Made by a program: the position numbers and the translations under genes. From NCBI RefSeq assembly GCF_002911015.1, contig NZ_KZ626863.1, positions 1-64,000 on the forward strand: a stretch of 64,000 bases of DNA. The letters run 5' to 3'. Source of the DNA: Streptomyces populi (lineage in GTDB: Bacteria; Actinomycetota; Actinomycetes; Streptomycetales; Streptomycetaceae). Below the pieces are notes generated by a model. The model was not told the DNA's origin, ran no database searches, and was given only the letters and a program-made list of their open reading frames with translations. Of the stretch, positions 8,786 to 19,189 are shown one piece after another (position 1 is the stretch's first letter; every line of letters begins with the position of its first letter).

Positions 8786-9640
8786 TTGCCCTTCACTCTC
8801 AGCCACGCGGCTGCCGTGCTGCCCGCGATCCGCGGTGACGGAAACGGTCGCGGCCGACTGGTTCCCGCCGTTCTCGTGGCGGGTTCCTTCGCGCCCGACA
8901 TGACTTACTACGCGGCGAGCGTGGTGCCCGGGGCGATGGAGTTCGGCACGTTCACCCATGCGTTCACCGGCGTCCTCACCGTCGATGTGCTGATCGCATG
9001 GATGCTCGTGGGCGCCTGGCTGATGCTGCGCGAACCGCTGGTGGCGCTGATGCCCGCGGCACGGCAGGGGCGCACGGCACAACTCCTGCGCTGCGGCGCC
9101 GCGCGCGAGCCGGTGCGCGCGCCGACCGCTCTGTGGTGGTACGTCTCCGCGGCGCTCGGCGCGCTGACACATGTCGTGTGGGACGCGTTCACCCATCACG
9201 ACCGGTGGGGGGTACGGCTCTTCCCCGTCCTCGGGAGGAACCTCGCGGGCTCGCCGCTCTACTGGTACGTCCAGTACGGCAGTTCGGCCCTCGCGGCCGT
9301 CGTGATCGCGGCCTTCGTGGTGCGCGCGCTGCGCCGCGCGCCGTACGGCCCCGCCGTCGGGGTGCCCGTCCTGTCCGCCGCCGACCGCCGGCTGGCCGTC
9401 GCGGTGATCGGCGGCCTCGCCCTGACCGCCGCGGTGCAGCGGGCGGTGCGCTGGTGGGCGTACTGGAAGTCCGTCGCGAAGCCGTGGGAGCTCATTCCGG
9501 CGCTGTGCTTCGGCGGGGGCGCCGGTCTGGCCCTCGGCCTCTGCCTGTACGTCACGGCGGTCAGGATCCGGCGTCCCGCTCCGGCTCGTCCCGGCCCCGG
9601 GGCGGCGCGTACCGAGCCGAGCCGTCCCGCCCCCCGCTGA
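8786..9640 (+). CDS. DUF4184 family integral membrane protein
   Basis: The 284-residue product begins LPFTLSHAAAVLPAIR, the hallmark N-terminus of DUF4184 proteins, and has about five hydrophobic helices. These include VLTVDVLIAWMLVGAWLML, WWYVSAALGALTHVVWDAFTHH and ALAAVVIAAFVVRAL. The His/Asp-containing HVVWDAFTHHDRWG motif recalls metal-binding membrane hydrolases, but no activity is established. The frame is open for 48 more codons upstream, but the TTG at 8786 is chosen because AGGAGG sits 5-7 nt before it and the family signature starts exactly there. The 3' end overlaps the convergent gene by 80 bp. Confidence 0.85.
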   Translation: MPFTLSHAAAVLPAIRGDGNGRGRLVPAVLVAGSFAPDMTYYAASVVPGAMEFGTFTHAFTGVLTVDVLIAWMLVGAWLMLREPLVALMPAARQGRTAQLLRCGAAREPVRAPTALWWYVSAALGALTHVVWDAFTHHDRWGVRLFPVLGRNLAGSPLYWYVQYGSSALAAVVIAAFVVRALRRAPYGPAVGVPVLSAADRRLAVAVIGGLALTAAVQRAVRWWAYWKSVAKPWELIPALCFGGGAGLALGLCLYVTAVRIRRPAPARPGPGAARTEPSRPAPR

Positions 9641-10325
9641 CCGCCCCGTCGTCGGCGAGACTCCGGAGCAGGGCGCGTCCCCGGCCGAGGCCGCGGTGCA
9701 CGGCCCGGACGACCCGCTCGACGACGCGGGCACGGTAGGGCATCGTCGGATGGTCGTACGACAGGACGATGACGCGGTAGCTACGGGCCGGGCCGGTGAA
9801 GGAGCCGATGCCGTGGACGCGCCCGCCGTTCGCGGCCCGGGGCAGCCGGCCGGTCGAGGTGTGGGCCCCCAGTCCGCGCGGCAGGCCGAGGAACGCGTTC
9901 CGGTGCCCGCCGCCGCGGAGCCGGGTGAGCGCCCGGAGGCGGTACGCGCCCGTCCTCAGGAACGCGCGGGCGCCGATGGCCGCCGTCGCCGGTCGCACCC
10001 GGCCTCCGGCCCCGGCACGGTCCCGGCCGTCTCTCCCGCCGTCGTGCACCGACACCAGGACCGTACCCGGGCGTGCCGACAGCGCCGCCTGGAGATCGCG
10101 GGACAACCGGGCCCCGAAGTCCTCGTCCCGAGAAGAACCGCCGGGCTCCGGCCGCTGGACGGTGTCCGCTCCGGCCGCGACCGCGGACAGCGGCGCGAAC
10201 AGCGCCGGGACGACGGCCGCGGCCACCGTCGCGGTCGCGACCACCACGGTCGTGGCCATGGCGGTCCGACGGTGGACGGTGCGTAAACCCAGGGCCGTAC
10301 GGCGGTGCGGCGTGCGTATACCCAT
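9561..10325 (-). CDS. Secreted protein, probably a decayed beta-lactamase-like serine hydrolase
   Basis: The 254-residue frame has a basic N-terminus and one hydrophobic export segment (ATTVVVATATVAAAVVPALFAPLSAVA, about residues 22-50). LSARPGTVLVSVHDGG and RVHGIGSFTGPARSYRVIVLSYDHPTM recall the first and last strands of the Streptomyces class A beta-lactamase-like serine hydrolases. The central helical part with the SxxK and SDN motifs is missing, and the lysine of the usual KNGWLPR-like motif is replaced (TSTGRLPR). What remains is Arg-rich and irregular. I infer a shrunken, inactive relic, but it could be an unrelated hypothetical. The ATG at 10325 was chosen for its position before the export segment. 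The last 80 bp overlap the DUF4184 gene in antisense. Confidence 0.5.
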   Translation of the reverse strand: MGIRTPHRRTALGLRTVHRRTAMATTVVVATATVAAAVVPALFAPLSAVAAGADTVQRPEPGGSSRDEDFGARLSRDLQAALSARPGTVLVSVHDGGRDGRDRAGAGGRVRPATAAIGARAFLRTGAYRLRALTRLRGGGHRNAFLGLPRGLGAHTSTGRLPRAANGGRVHGIGSFTGPARSYRVIVLSYDHPTMPYRARVVERVVRAVHRGLGRGRALLRSLADDGAVSGGRDGSARYAPPRGRDEPERDAGS

Positions 10326-10383
10326 GCCCGCATCCTCACGGCACCCCGCGGACCGGGGCTCCCCGGGAGGGCCACGCGGGTGA

Positions 10384-10410
10384 CGGCCCCGGGGCACGTT
10401 CCCGGGGCCG
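10384..10410 (-). terminator. Hairpin terminator downstream of polA
   Basis: CGGCCCCGGG (10384-10393) and CCCGGGGCCG (10401-10410) form a perfect 10-bp stem with a 7-nt loop, 67 bp past the polA stop. Confidence 0.7.
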
Positions 10411-10477
10411 GGCGCGGGAGCGCGGACACCCGGCGCAGGTGGGGACACCCGGCCCTCCTGCTGACGCGGCGCGGTGC

Positions 10478-13204
10478 CTAGTGCGCCGCCGACTCCCAGT
10501 CCCTGCCCGCGCCGACGGAGACGTCCAGCGGGACGTCGAGCCGGACGGCGGACGCCATCTCGTGGCGCAGCAGTTCCTCGGTCCGCTCCCGCTCACCGGG
10601 AGCGATCTCCAGGACGATTTCGTCATGGACCTGGAGCAGCATGCGGGAGTCGAGCTTCGCCTCGCGCAGCGCCCGGTCCACGTTCAGCATCGCGATCTTG
10701 ACGATGTCGGCCGCCGTGCCCTGGATGGGCGCGTTCAGAGCCATCCGCTCGGCCGCCTCACGGCGCTGGCGGTTGTCGCTGTTGAGGTCCGGCAGATAGC
10801 GGCGGCGCCCGAAGAGCGTCGCGGTGTAGCCCGTGGCCCGGGCCTCGTCGACCGCCCGGCGCAGATAGTCCCGTACCCCGCCGAAGCGCTCGAAGTACGT
10901 GTCCATCAGCGCGCGGGCCTCGCCCGCCTCGATGTTCAGCTGCTGCGACAGGCCGAAGGCCGACAGTCCGTAAGCGAGGCCGTACGACATCGCCTTGATC
11001 TTGCGGCGCATCTCGGCGTCGACCGCGGACCGCTCCACCGAGAACACCTGGGAGGCGACGGTGGTGTGCAGGTCCTCACCGGAGGTGAACGCCTCCAGCA
11101 GCCCCTCGTCCTCGGACAGATGGGCCATCACCCGCAGTTCGATCTGGCTGTAGTCCGCGGTCATCAGGCACTCGAAGCCCTCACCGACGACGAAGCCGCG
11201 GCGGATCGCGCGGCCCTCGTCCGTGCGCACCGGGATGTTCTGCAGGTTCGGATCGGTCGACGACAGCCGGCCGGTCGCCGCCACCGTCTGGTTGAACGTC
11301 GTGTGGATACGGCCGTCCGCCGCGATCGTCTTGATCAGGCCCTCGACCGTGGAGCGCAGCTTGGCCTGCTCACGGTGGCGGAGCATGATCACGGGCAGTT
11401 CGTTCTCGGTCTGCGTCGCCAGCCACGCCAGCGCGTCCGCGTCCGTCGTGTAGCCCGTCTTCGTCTTCTTCGTCTTCGGCAGGGCCAGTTCACCGAAGAG
11501 GACTTCCTGCAGCTGCTTGGGCGAACCGAGGTTGAACTCGTGCCCGGCCGCCGCGTGCGCCTCCTTCACCGCCTGCTGCACCGCGCCGGCGAACATCTGC
11601 TCCATGGCCTCCAGATGCGCCCGGTCCGCCGCGATGCCGTGCCGCTCCAGACGGGCCAGCAGGCTGGACGTGGGCAGCTCCATGTCGCGCAGCAGCTCCG
11701 CCGCGCCGACCTCCTGGAGCTTCTCCCCGAACGCCTCCCCCAGGTCGAGGACCGTCCGGGCCTGCACCATCAGCGCGTCGGCCTCGGCCTGCTCGTCCGC
11801 ACCGAACGCGAGCTGCCCGTCCGCCGCGGCGGCGGGCCCGAGCTCCCGGCCCAGATACTCCAGGGACAGCGCGTCCAGCGCGAAGGAACGGCGGCCCGGC
11901 TTGACCAGATAGGCGGCGAGCGCCGTGTCCATGGTCACGCCCTCGATGCTCCAGCCGTGCTCGGCGAAGACCCGCATCGCGCCCTTGGCGTTGTGCATGA
12001 CCTTGTGCCGCGCCGGGTCGGCGAGCCACGCGGCGAACGCGTTCTCGTCCGGCTCGTCCAGCCGCGCCGGGTCGAACCAGACCGCCGGCCCCTCGCCCGC
12101 CGCGAGCGCCACCTCGGTGACCGAACCCGAGCCCAGCGACCACGTGTCCACCGTGGACACGCCCAGCACCCCGGCACCGTGCTCGGCGAGCCACGGCTCC
12201 AGCTCGCCCGCGCCCAGCACCGTCCCGTCGATCTCGACGCCCTCGGCGGCCGGCCGCGTCTCCTCGGCCTCTCCCTCCCCCGGGTCCACGGCCAGAAGCC
12301 GCTCGCGCAGCGAGGGGTTACGGATCTCCAGCGTGTCCAGGACCATCGCCAGGGCCGTACGGTCGTAGGCGGCCCGTTCCAGGTCCGCCACCGTCCGGGG
12401 CAGCTCGACGTCCTTGACCATCTCCGTGAGACGGCGGTTGAGCTTCACCGCCTCCAGGTGGTCCCGCAGGTTCTGCCCCGCCTTGCCCTTGACCTCCTCG
12501 ACCCGCTCGACCAGCTCCGCGAACGAACCGAACTGGTTGATCCACTTCGCGGCCGTCTTCTCGCCCACGCCCGGGATGCCCGGCAGGTTGTCCGACGGGT
12601 CACCGCGCAGCGCGGCGAAGTCCGGATACTGCGCCGGCGTCAACCCGTACTTCTCGAAGACCTTCTCCGGAGTGAACCGGGTCAGCTCGGAGACACCCTT
12701 CGTCGGGTACAGCACCGTCGTGTGCTCCGACACCAGCTGGAAGGAGTCACGGTCACCCGTGACGATCAGCACCTCGAAACCCTCGGCCTCCGCCTGCGTC
12801 GCCAGCGTCGCGATGATGTCGTCGGCCTCGAACCCGTCCACCGCGAACCGCTGCGCGCGCATCGCGTCCAGCACCTCGCCGATCAGCTCGACCTGCCCCT
12901 TGAACTCGTCCGGGGTCTTCGACCTGTTCGCCTTGTACTCGGGGAACTCCTCCGAACGCCAGGTCTTGCGCGAGACGTCGAACGCCACCGCGAAATGCGT
13001 GGGCGCCTCGTCGCGCAGCGTGTTCGCCAGCATCGACGCGAAACCATAGATGGCGTTCGTCGGCTGCCCCGTCGCGGTGGTGAAGTTCTCCGCGGGCAGC
13101 GCGAAGAACGCGCGGTAGGCCAGCGAGTGCCCGTCCATGAGCATCAGGCGCGGGCGGCCCGTACCTGCGGTTTTCTCGGTCTTCTTCGATGCTGTCTCTG
13201 CCAC
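10478..13204 (-). CDS. polA: DNA polymerase I
   Basis: The 908-residue enzyme fills gaps and removes RNA primers in replication and repair. The N-terminal 5'-nuclease domain (about residues 15-310) has LMLMDGHSLAYRAFFALP, FEADDIIATLA, VTGDRDSFQLV and LPGIPGVGEKTA. The polymerase domain (about 520-908) has motif A TADYSQIELRVMAHLS, motif B RRKIKAMSYGLAYGLSAFG and motif C LLQVHDEIVLE. The middle 3'-5' exonuclease-like domain has lost catalytic acids: the DxE site reads VSTVDTWS and the second aspartate block reads HNAKGAM. Only DTALAAYLV keeps its aspartate, so proofreading is probably absent, as known for mycobacterial PolA. The GTG at 13204 yields the usual length. It diverges from the oxidoreductase gene across 170 bp. 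Confidence 0.97.
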   Translation of the reverse strand: MAETASKKTEKTAGTGRPRLMLMDGHSLAYRAFFALPAENFTTATGQPTNAIYGFASMLANTLRDEAPTHFAVAFDVSRKTWRSEEFPEYKANRSKTPDEFKGQVELIGEVLDAMRAQRFAVDGFEADDIIATLATQAEAEGFEVLIVTGDRDSFQLVSEHTTVLYPTKGVSELTRFTPEKVFEKYGLTPAQYPDFAALRGDPSDNLPGIPGVGEKTAAKWINQFGSFAELVERVEEVKGKAGQNLRDHLEAVKLNRRLTEMVKDVELPRTVADLERAAYDRTALAMVLDTLEIRNPSLRERLLAVDPGEGEAEETRPAAEGVEIDGTVLGAGELEPWLAEHGAGVLGVSTVDTWSLGSGSVTEVALAAGEGPAVWFDPARLDEPDENAFAAWLADPARHKVMHNAKGAMRVFAEHGWSIEGVTMDTALAAYLVKPGRRSFALDALSLEYLGRELGPAAAADGQLAFGADEQAEADALMVQARTVLDLGEAFGEKLQEVGAAELLRDMELPTSSLLARLERHGIAADRAHLEAMEQMFAGAVQQAVKEAHAAAGHEFNLGSPKQLQEVLFGELALPKTKKTKTGYTTDADALAWLATQTENELPVIMLRHREQAKLRSTVEGLIKTIAADGRIHTTFNQTVAATGRLSSTDPNLQNIPVRTDEGRAIRRGFVVGEGFECLMTADYSQIELRVMAHLSEDEGLLEAFTSGEDLHTTVASQVFSVERSAVDAEMRRKIKAMSYGLAYGLSAFGLSQQLNIEAGEARALMDTYFERFGGVRDYLRRAVDEARATGYTATLFGRRRYLPDLNSDNRQRREAAERMALNAPIQGTAADIVKIAMLNVDRALREAKLDSRMLLQVHDEIVLEIAPGERERTEELLRHEMASAVRLDVPLDVSVGAGRDWESAAH

Positions 13205-13374
13205 ACCCCCGATCCTGCCACGGCCCGCTGACAACGCGGGCCCTCCCGGCCCGGCACACCCCCCTCCCGTCCCTGATTCCCACGACCCGTGACCGCCGCC
13301 GTCGGCCACGCGTGCGAGGATCGAAGGGGTACGAACACACGCACACCGACGTGCGCACGCGAAAGGGTTCAGCG

Positions 13375-15650
<2,276 letters not shown>

Positions 15651-15654
<4 letters not shown>

Positions 15655-15666
15655 GCGTTCGCTCAG
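15651..15666 (+). other. Tight hairpin over the oxidoreductase stop codon
   Basis: CTGAGCGTTCGCTCAG is a 7-bp perfect inverted repeat with a 2-nt centre. It contains the TGA stop (15652-15654) and lies 48 bp upstream of the thioesterase start. It may modulate read-through or mRNA stability between the two genes. Confidence 0.4.
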
Positions 15667-15714
15667 CGAGGAGACCCACGACGAAGTGGTCCACGACGAA
15701 CGGAGCCGGGCGCC

Positions 15715-16176
15715 ATGGGCGAACAGCACACCCCGAAGTTCCCGCAAGGAGTCATCGACGAGTACGCCGCACTCGGCGTCGACCTGCCCGCGCTCTTCTC
15801 CGCGGGCCACCTCGGCAACCGCATGGGCGTCCAGATCATCGAGGCCTCCGCGGACCGCGTCGTGGGCACCATGCCCGTCGAGGGCAACACCCAGCCCTAC
15901 GGACTGCTCCACGGAGGAGCCTCCGCCGTCCTCGCCGAGACCATCGGCTCCGTCGGCGCCATGCTCCACGGCGGCAGCACCAAGATCGCCGTCGGCGTGG
16001 ACCTGAACTGCACCCACCACCGCGGCGTCCGCTCCGGCCTCGTCACCGGCGTGGCCACCCCCGTCCACCGCGGGCGCACCTCGGCGACGTACGAGATCGC
16101 CATCACCGGCGAGGACGGCAAGCGCGTCTGCAGCGCCCGCCTCACCTGCATCCTCAAGGACGCACCCCAGAGCTGA
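15715..16176 (+). CDS. PaaI-type hotdog-fold thioesterase
   Basis: The 153-residue protein is a single hotdog domain. The signature GLLHGGASAVLAETIGSVGA (about residues 63-82) includes the HGG substrate-contacting turn and the helix of the PaaI/YbdB group, which hydrolyse acyl- or aroyl-CoA thioesters. NCTHHRGVRSGLVTGVATPVHRGRTSATYEI is the conserved second half. The ATG at 15715 has GGAG 10-13 nt upstream. Distance and direction suggest co-transcription with the molybdo-oxidoreductase, but no shared pathway is evident. Confidence 0.9.
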   Translation: MGEQHTPKFPQGVIDEYAALGVDLPALFSAGHLGNRMGVQIIEASADRVVGTMPVEGNTQPYGLLHGGASAVLAETIGSVGAMLHGGSTKIAVGVDLNCTHHRGVRSGLVTGVATPVHRGRTSATYEIAITGEDGKRVCSARLTCILKDAPQS

Positions 16177-16210
16177 CGCCGGGGAGCGTCCCGGAGAGCG
16201 TCCGGGCGCT

Positions 16211-16310
16211 TCCGGGCTTCCGAGGCACGCTTCGGACCTCCGGGGCGCGCTCCGGGCCTCCAGGGCACGCTCCGGACCCCCCGGGCACGCTCCGGGGCAC
16301 CCAGGGTCTC
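16211..16310. repeat. Five 20-bp GC-rich tandem repeats
   Basis: Five imperfect units of exactly 20 bp begin at 16211, 16231, 16251, 16271 and 16291. Four begin TCCGG and one TTCGG, and the first four end in the form GGCACGC or GGCGCGC. The array starts 35 bp after the thioesterase stop. Confidence 0.7.
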
Positions 16311-17367
16311 CGGGGCGCCCGGATCGCCCGTGGCTCGCCGAACCCCTCCGGGACGGGCCAGCCGCGCCGGGCCCGCCGAGGCCCACGAGCGATCGCTCCC
16401 TGATCCGCCGGGTCCCCCGGAGGCCCCGTGCCGCGAAAGCGCCCGCCGGGCCGCCGGGGCCCACCGGCGCCCACGCCCCTCGTCGGGCACGCCCCTCGTC
16501 GGGCACGCCGAGGAGCCGCCCCGCCCCCGAGGACTTCCGGGCCCTCCCCGCCCCCTGTCGCTCCCTGGCAGAAGGAAAAGGCGCCCCCGCCCCCTCTCGG
16601 GGTTCCGCGCGGCCCTCGCGGACCGGGAAGCCGCCCCCGCCGGCAGGGGGCGCGCCGGGCATCACCGGATGTGGGCGCCTTCCGGACCGCAGACCCTCCG
16701 CAGGCCCTCCCGAAGCCCTCCCGAAGCCCTCCGGAGACCCGAACTCCCGCTCCGCACGGATCCGCTGGCGGGCGTACACCCCGGACCGGGCAGAGGATCC
16801 GGTGGTACCGGGCCCGCCGACACCCGGCCCCGCGCTCCCGGGCACCCGCCGGGTCACGCTCCCCCGGCCGCACCCGCCCCGAGCCCTCGTCGCGATCGCA
16901 ACCGGCGCCCCGCCGCCCCGCGCCCCGCTCCACCCCGGGCGCCGCCCGCGATCGGCCGTACCGCCGCCGCCCGCCCCCAACAACCCCGGACACGCGGCCA
17001 CTTGCTTCCGCTTCGCCGTCGGCGCCGCCACCGCCACGGCCGCCGCTGCCCGCCAAGTAGGCTCCGGGCCGCACGAGTTGGGCCCGACAACCCATCCCCG
17101 CTGCCACTGTCAGTGAGGGCCGGAAACCCCCGCCTCATCGCCTTGCGCGGTGCCGTATACAACCGCGCCGCCCCGCCTCCCGCCACCGAGGCCCCCCGTC
17201 CCGACCTGCCCGTCCGCGGCGACAACGCACAGCGACCGCAAAGCCTCACTTCGGCGGCCCCGGACCGTACGCCCCCGGGCTCCGTCCGCACGCGCCCGGG
17301 TTCCCCAACAGGCCCGCTCCCACACCCACTTCACCCGGCCAGGACACCGGCAGCCGCCTCATACGGC

Positions 17368-17384
17368 GGTAACAGTGGGTTACC
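17368..17384. promoter_or_regulatory. Perfect inverted repeat upstream of livK
   Basis: GGTAAC (17368-17373) and GTTACC (17379-17384) are perfect inverted half-sites with a 5-bp spacer. This is a plausible operator in the livK upstream region, about 385 bp before the start codon. No binding protein can be assigned. Confidence 0.35.
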
Positions 17385-17769
17385 TCTGCCGCAATAAAGC
17401 AATCCCCGCGCCACGGGCCGTACCGCACCACGCCCCCGACGGCGTCCCGGACCGCCTCCGGGTCCACGGGTTCCGGTATCCGCCATCAACCCGGATCAGC
17501 GCGTTCTCACCATGCGAACACGCAGCCGCTCCCGGGCCGCACGCCGAAATGCTCCGATCGTCCGCCCCACGCCCCGCGAGGAGCCCCCCGGATAACAAGA
17601 GCGTCACAGCCTTCCCCACGCTCCTCCCCACCCCCCCGACCTGCGCCTATAGTCACGGCCAGTCACCGCGCCGCCGGGCGCGTAACTGCACGGCCCTGCT
17701 TCATCCAGTACGGCCCGGCGAGAAACACGGCCCCCACCCTGGGGTGCCGCGCCAGGGAGAGGATTCAAC

Positions 17770-18993
17770 GTGCGACAGCGTTCCATGGTCATACTCACCG
17801 CCGTGCTCACGACAGGAGCACTCACGCTGACCGCCTGCGGCTCGCGCGACGACAGCGGCGACAGCAAGGACAGCGGCAAGAAGACCGAGATCATCATCGG
17901 CGTTGACGCCCCGCTGACCGGCCAGAACTCGGCCACCGGCCTCGGCATCCAGGGCGGCGTCCAGATCGCCGTCGACGACGCCAACAAGAACAACACCGTT
18001 CCCGGCGTGACCTTCAAGGTCAAGGCGCTCGACGACAAGGCCATCCCGGCCTCCGGCCAGGCCAACGCCACCCAGTTCGTCCAGGACGAGAAGGTCCTCG
18101 GCGTGGTCGGCCCGCTGAACTCCGGCGTCGCCACCCAGATGCAGCAGGTCTTCGCCACCGCCAACCTGGTCGAGATCTCGCCGTCCAACACCGCCCCCGA
18201 GCTCACCCAGGGCAAGAACTGGCAGACCTCCAAGTCCCGCCCGTTCAAGACCTACTTCCGTACCGCCACCACCGACGCCCTCCAGGGCGGCTTCGCGGCC
18301 GACTACGCGTACAACACGCTGAAGAAGCGCAAGGTGTACGTCGTCGACGACAAGCAGACCTACGGCGCCGGCCTCGCCAAGCTCTTCAAGGCCGGCTTCA
18401 CCAAGGCGGGCGGCAAGCTCGCGGGCGAGGACCACGTCAACACCGGCGACACGGACTTCAACGCCCTCGTCACCAAGATCAAGAACTCCAAGGCCGACCT
18501 GGTCTACTACGGCGGCCAGTACGACGAGTCCGAGAAGCTCACCAAGCAGCTCAAGGACGGCGGCGTCAAGGTCCCGCTGTTCGGCGGTGACGGCATGTTC
18601 TCCGACACCTACATCCAGACCGCCGGCGACGCCTCGAAGGGTGACCTGGTCACCTCCGTCGGCCAGCCCGTCGACTCCCTGCCCTCCGCCGCCGACTTCA
18701 TCAAGAAGTACAAGGCCTCCGGCCTCAAGGGCGACTACGGCACCTACGGCGGCTACTCCTACGACGCCGCCACGGCCATCATCAAGGCCATCGGCGCCGT
18801 CGTGAAGGACGGCAAGATCCCGGACGGCGCCCGCGCCAAGATCGTCGACGAGGTCCAGAAGACCAAGTTCGACGGCATCGCCGGCCCCGTCTCCTTCGAC
18901 GAGTACGGCGACACCACCAACAAGCAGCTCACCGTCTACCAGGTCGTCGACGGCAAGTGGAAGGCCGTCAAGAGCGGCACGTTCAGCGGCTGA
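17770..18993 (+). CDS. livK: Branched-chain amino-acid ABC transporter, substrate-binding lipoprotein
   Basis: The 407-residue protein is a type I periplasmic-binding fold (Peripla_BP_6/LivK). The signal peptide ends in a lipobox around TLTACGS, with the lipid-anchored cysteine at about residue 23, so the protein is tethered outside the membrane. EIIIGVDAPLTGQNSATGLGIQGGVQIAVDDAN is the typical first strand and helix, and VVGPLNSGVATQMQQVFATANLVEISPSNT follows the family pattern. It delivers leucine, isoleucine, valine or a related substrate to LivHM. The GTG start at 17770 follows GGGAGAGG. A 196-bp spacer with two strong inverted repeats separates it from livH, consistent with higher expression of the binding protein than of the membrane complex. 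Confidence 0.95.
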   Translation: MRQRSMVILTAVLTTGALTLTACGSRDDSGDSKDSGKKTEIIIGVDAPLTGQNSATGLGIQGGVQIAVDDANKNNTVPGVTFKVKALDDKAIPASGQANATQFVQDEKVLGVVGPLNSGVATQMQQVFATANLVEISPSNTAPELTQGKNWQTSKSRPFKTYFRTATTDALQGGFAADYAYNTLKKRKVYVVDDKQTYGAGLAKLFKAGFTKAGGKLAGEDHVNTGDTDFNALVTKIKNSKADLVYYGGQYDESEKLTKQLKDGGVKVPLFGGDGMFSDTYIQTAGDASKGDLVTSVGQPVDSLPSAADFIKKYKASGLKGDYGTYGGYSYDAATAIIKAIGAVVKDGKIPDGARAKIVDEVQKTKFDGIAGPVSFDEYGDTTNKQLTVYQVVDGKWKAVKSGTFSG

Positions 18994-19013
18994 CCAGCAA
19001 CACCCGGGCCACT

Positions 19014-19082
19014 CCGGTGGATCGGTCCACAACCAGGCGACAGCGCCCCGAGCGGCACGACACGCCCGGTCCGATCCACCGG
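19014..19082 (+). other. 12-bp inverted repeat between livK and livH
   Basis: CCGGTGGATCGG (19014-19025) and CCGATCCACCGG (19071-19082) are perfect inverted copies 45 bp apart, starting 20 bp after the livK stop. In RNA they would form a long-loop stem. Confidence 0.55.
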
Positions 19083-19104
19083 TCAGGCCCTCAGCACAAC
19101 CTCA

Positions 19105-19142
19105 GGGCCGCGCGGCCACGACCACACGTCACCGCGCGGCCC
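19105..19142 (+). terminator. Intercistronic hairpin before livH (attenuator candidate)
   Basis: GGGCCGCGCGG (19105-19115) and CCGCGCGGCCC (19132-19142) form an 11-bp perfect stem with a 16-nt loop, 47 bp before the livH start. It has no U-tract. It may partly terminate or stabilise the livK message and so set the ratio of binding protein to permease. Confidence 0.5.
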
Positions 19143-19189
19143 GATCCATACGCCCTGCTCAACTCTCCCCACCACATGGAGGCCACGCG

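Larger units (their letters stand above)
16177..17769. other. 1.6-kb region without a recognisable gene
   Basis: No reading frame here, in either direction, has a domain, a convincing ribosome-binding site or a distinctive protein composition. All long frames are Arg/Pro/Gly-rich and overlap each other. Visible elements are a 5-unit 20-bp tandem repeat (16211-16310) and two copies of the 16-mer CCCCTCGTCGGGCACG near 16485-16510. There are also an inverted repeat (17368-17384) and TATAGT at 17648-17653, which could be the livK -10 element although no -35 is obvious. The last 400 bp are less GC-rich than the rest and probably hold livK regulation. Confidence 0.5.

Noticed and set aside
16154..17107. 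Several 200-350-codon frames in both directions between the thioesterase and livK genes
   Set aside because: None has a recognisable domain, a good ribosome-binding site or distinctive composition, and all overlap each other and the repeat array.
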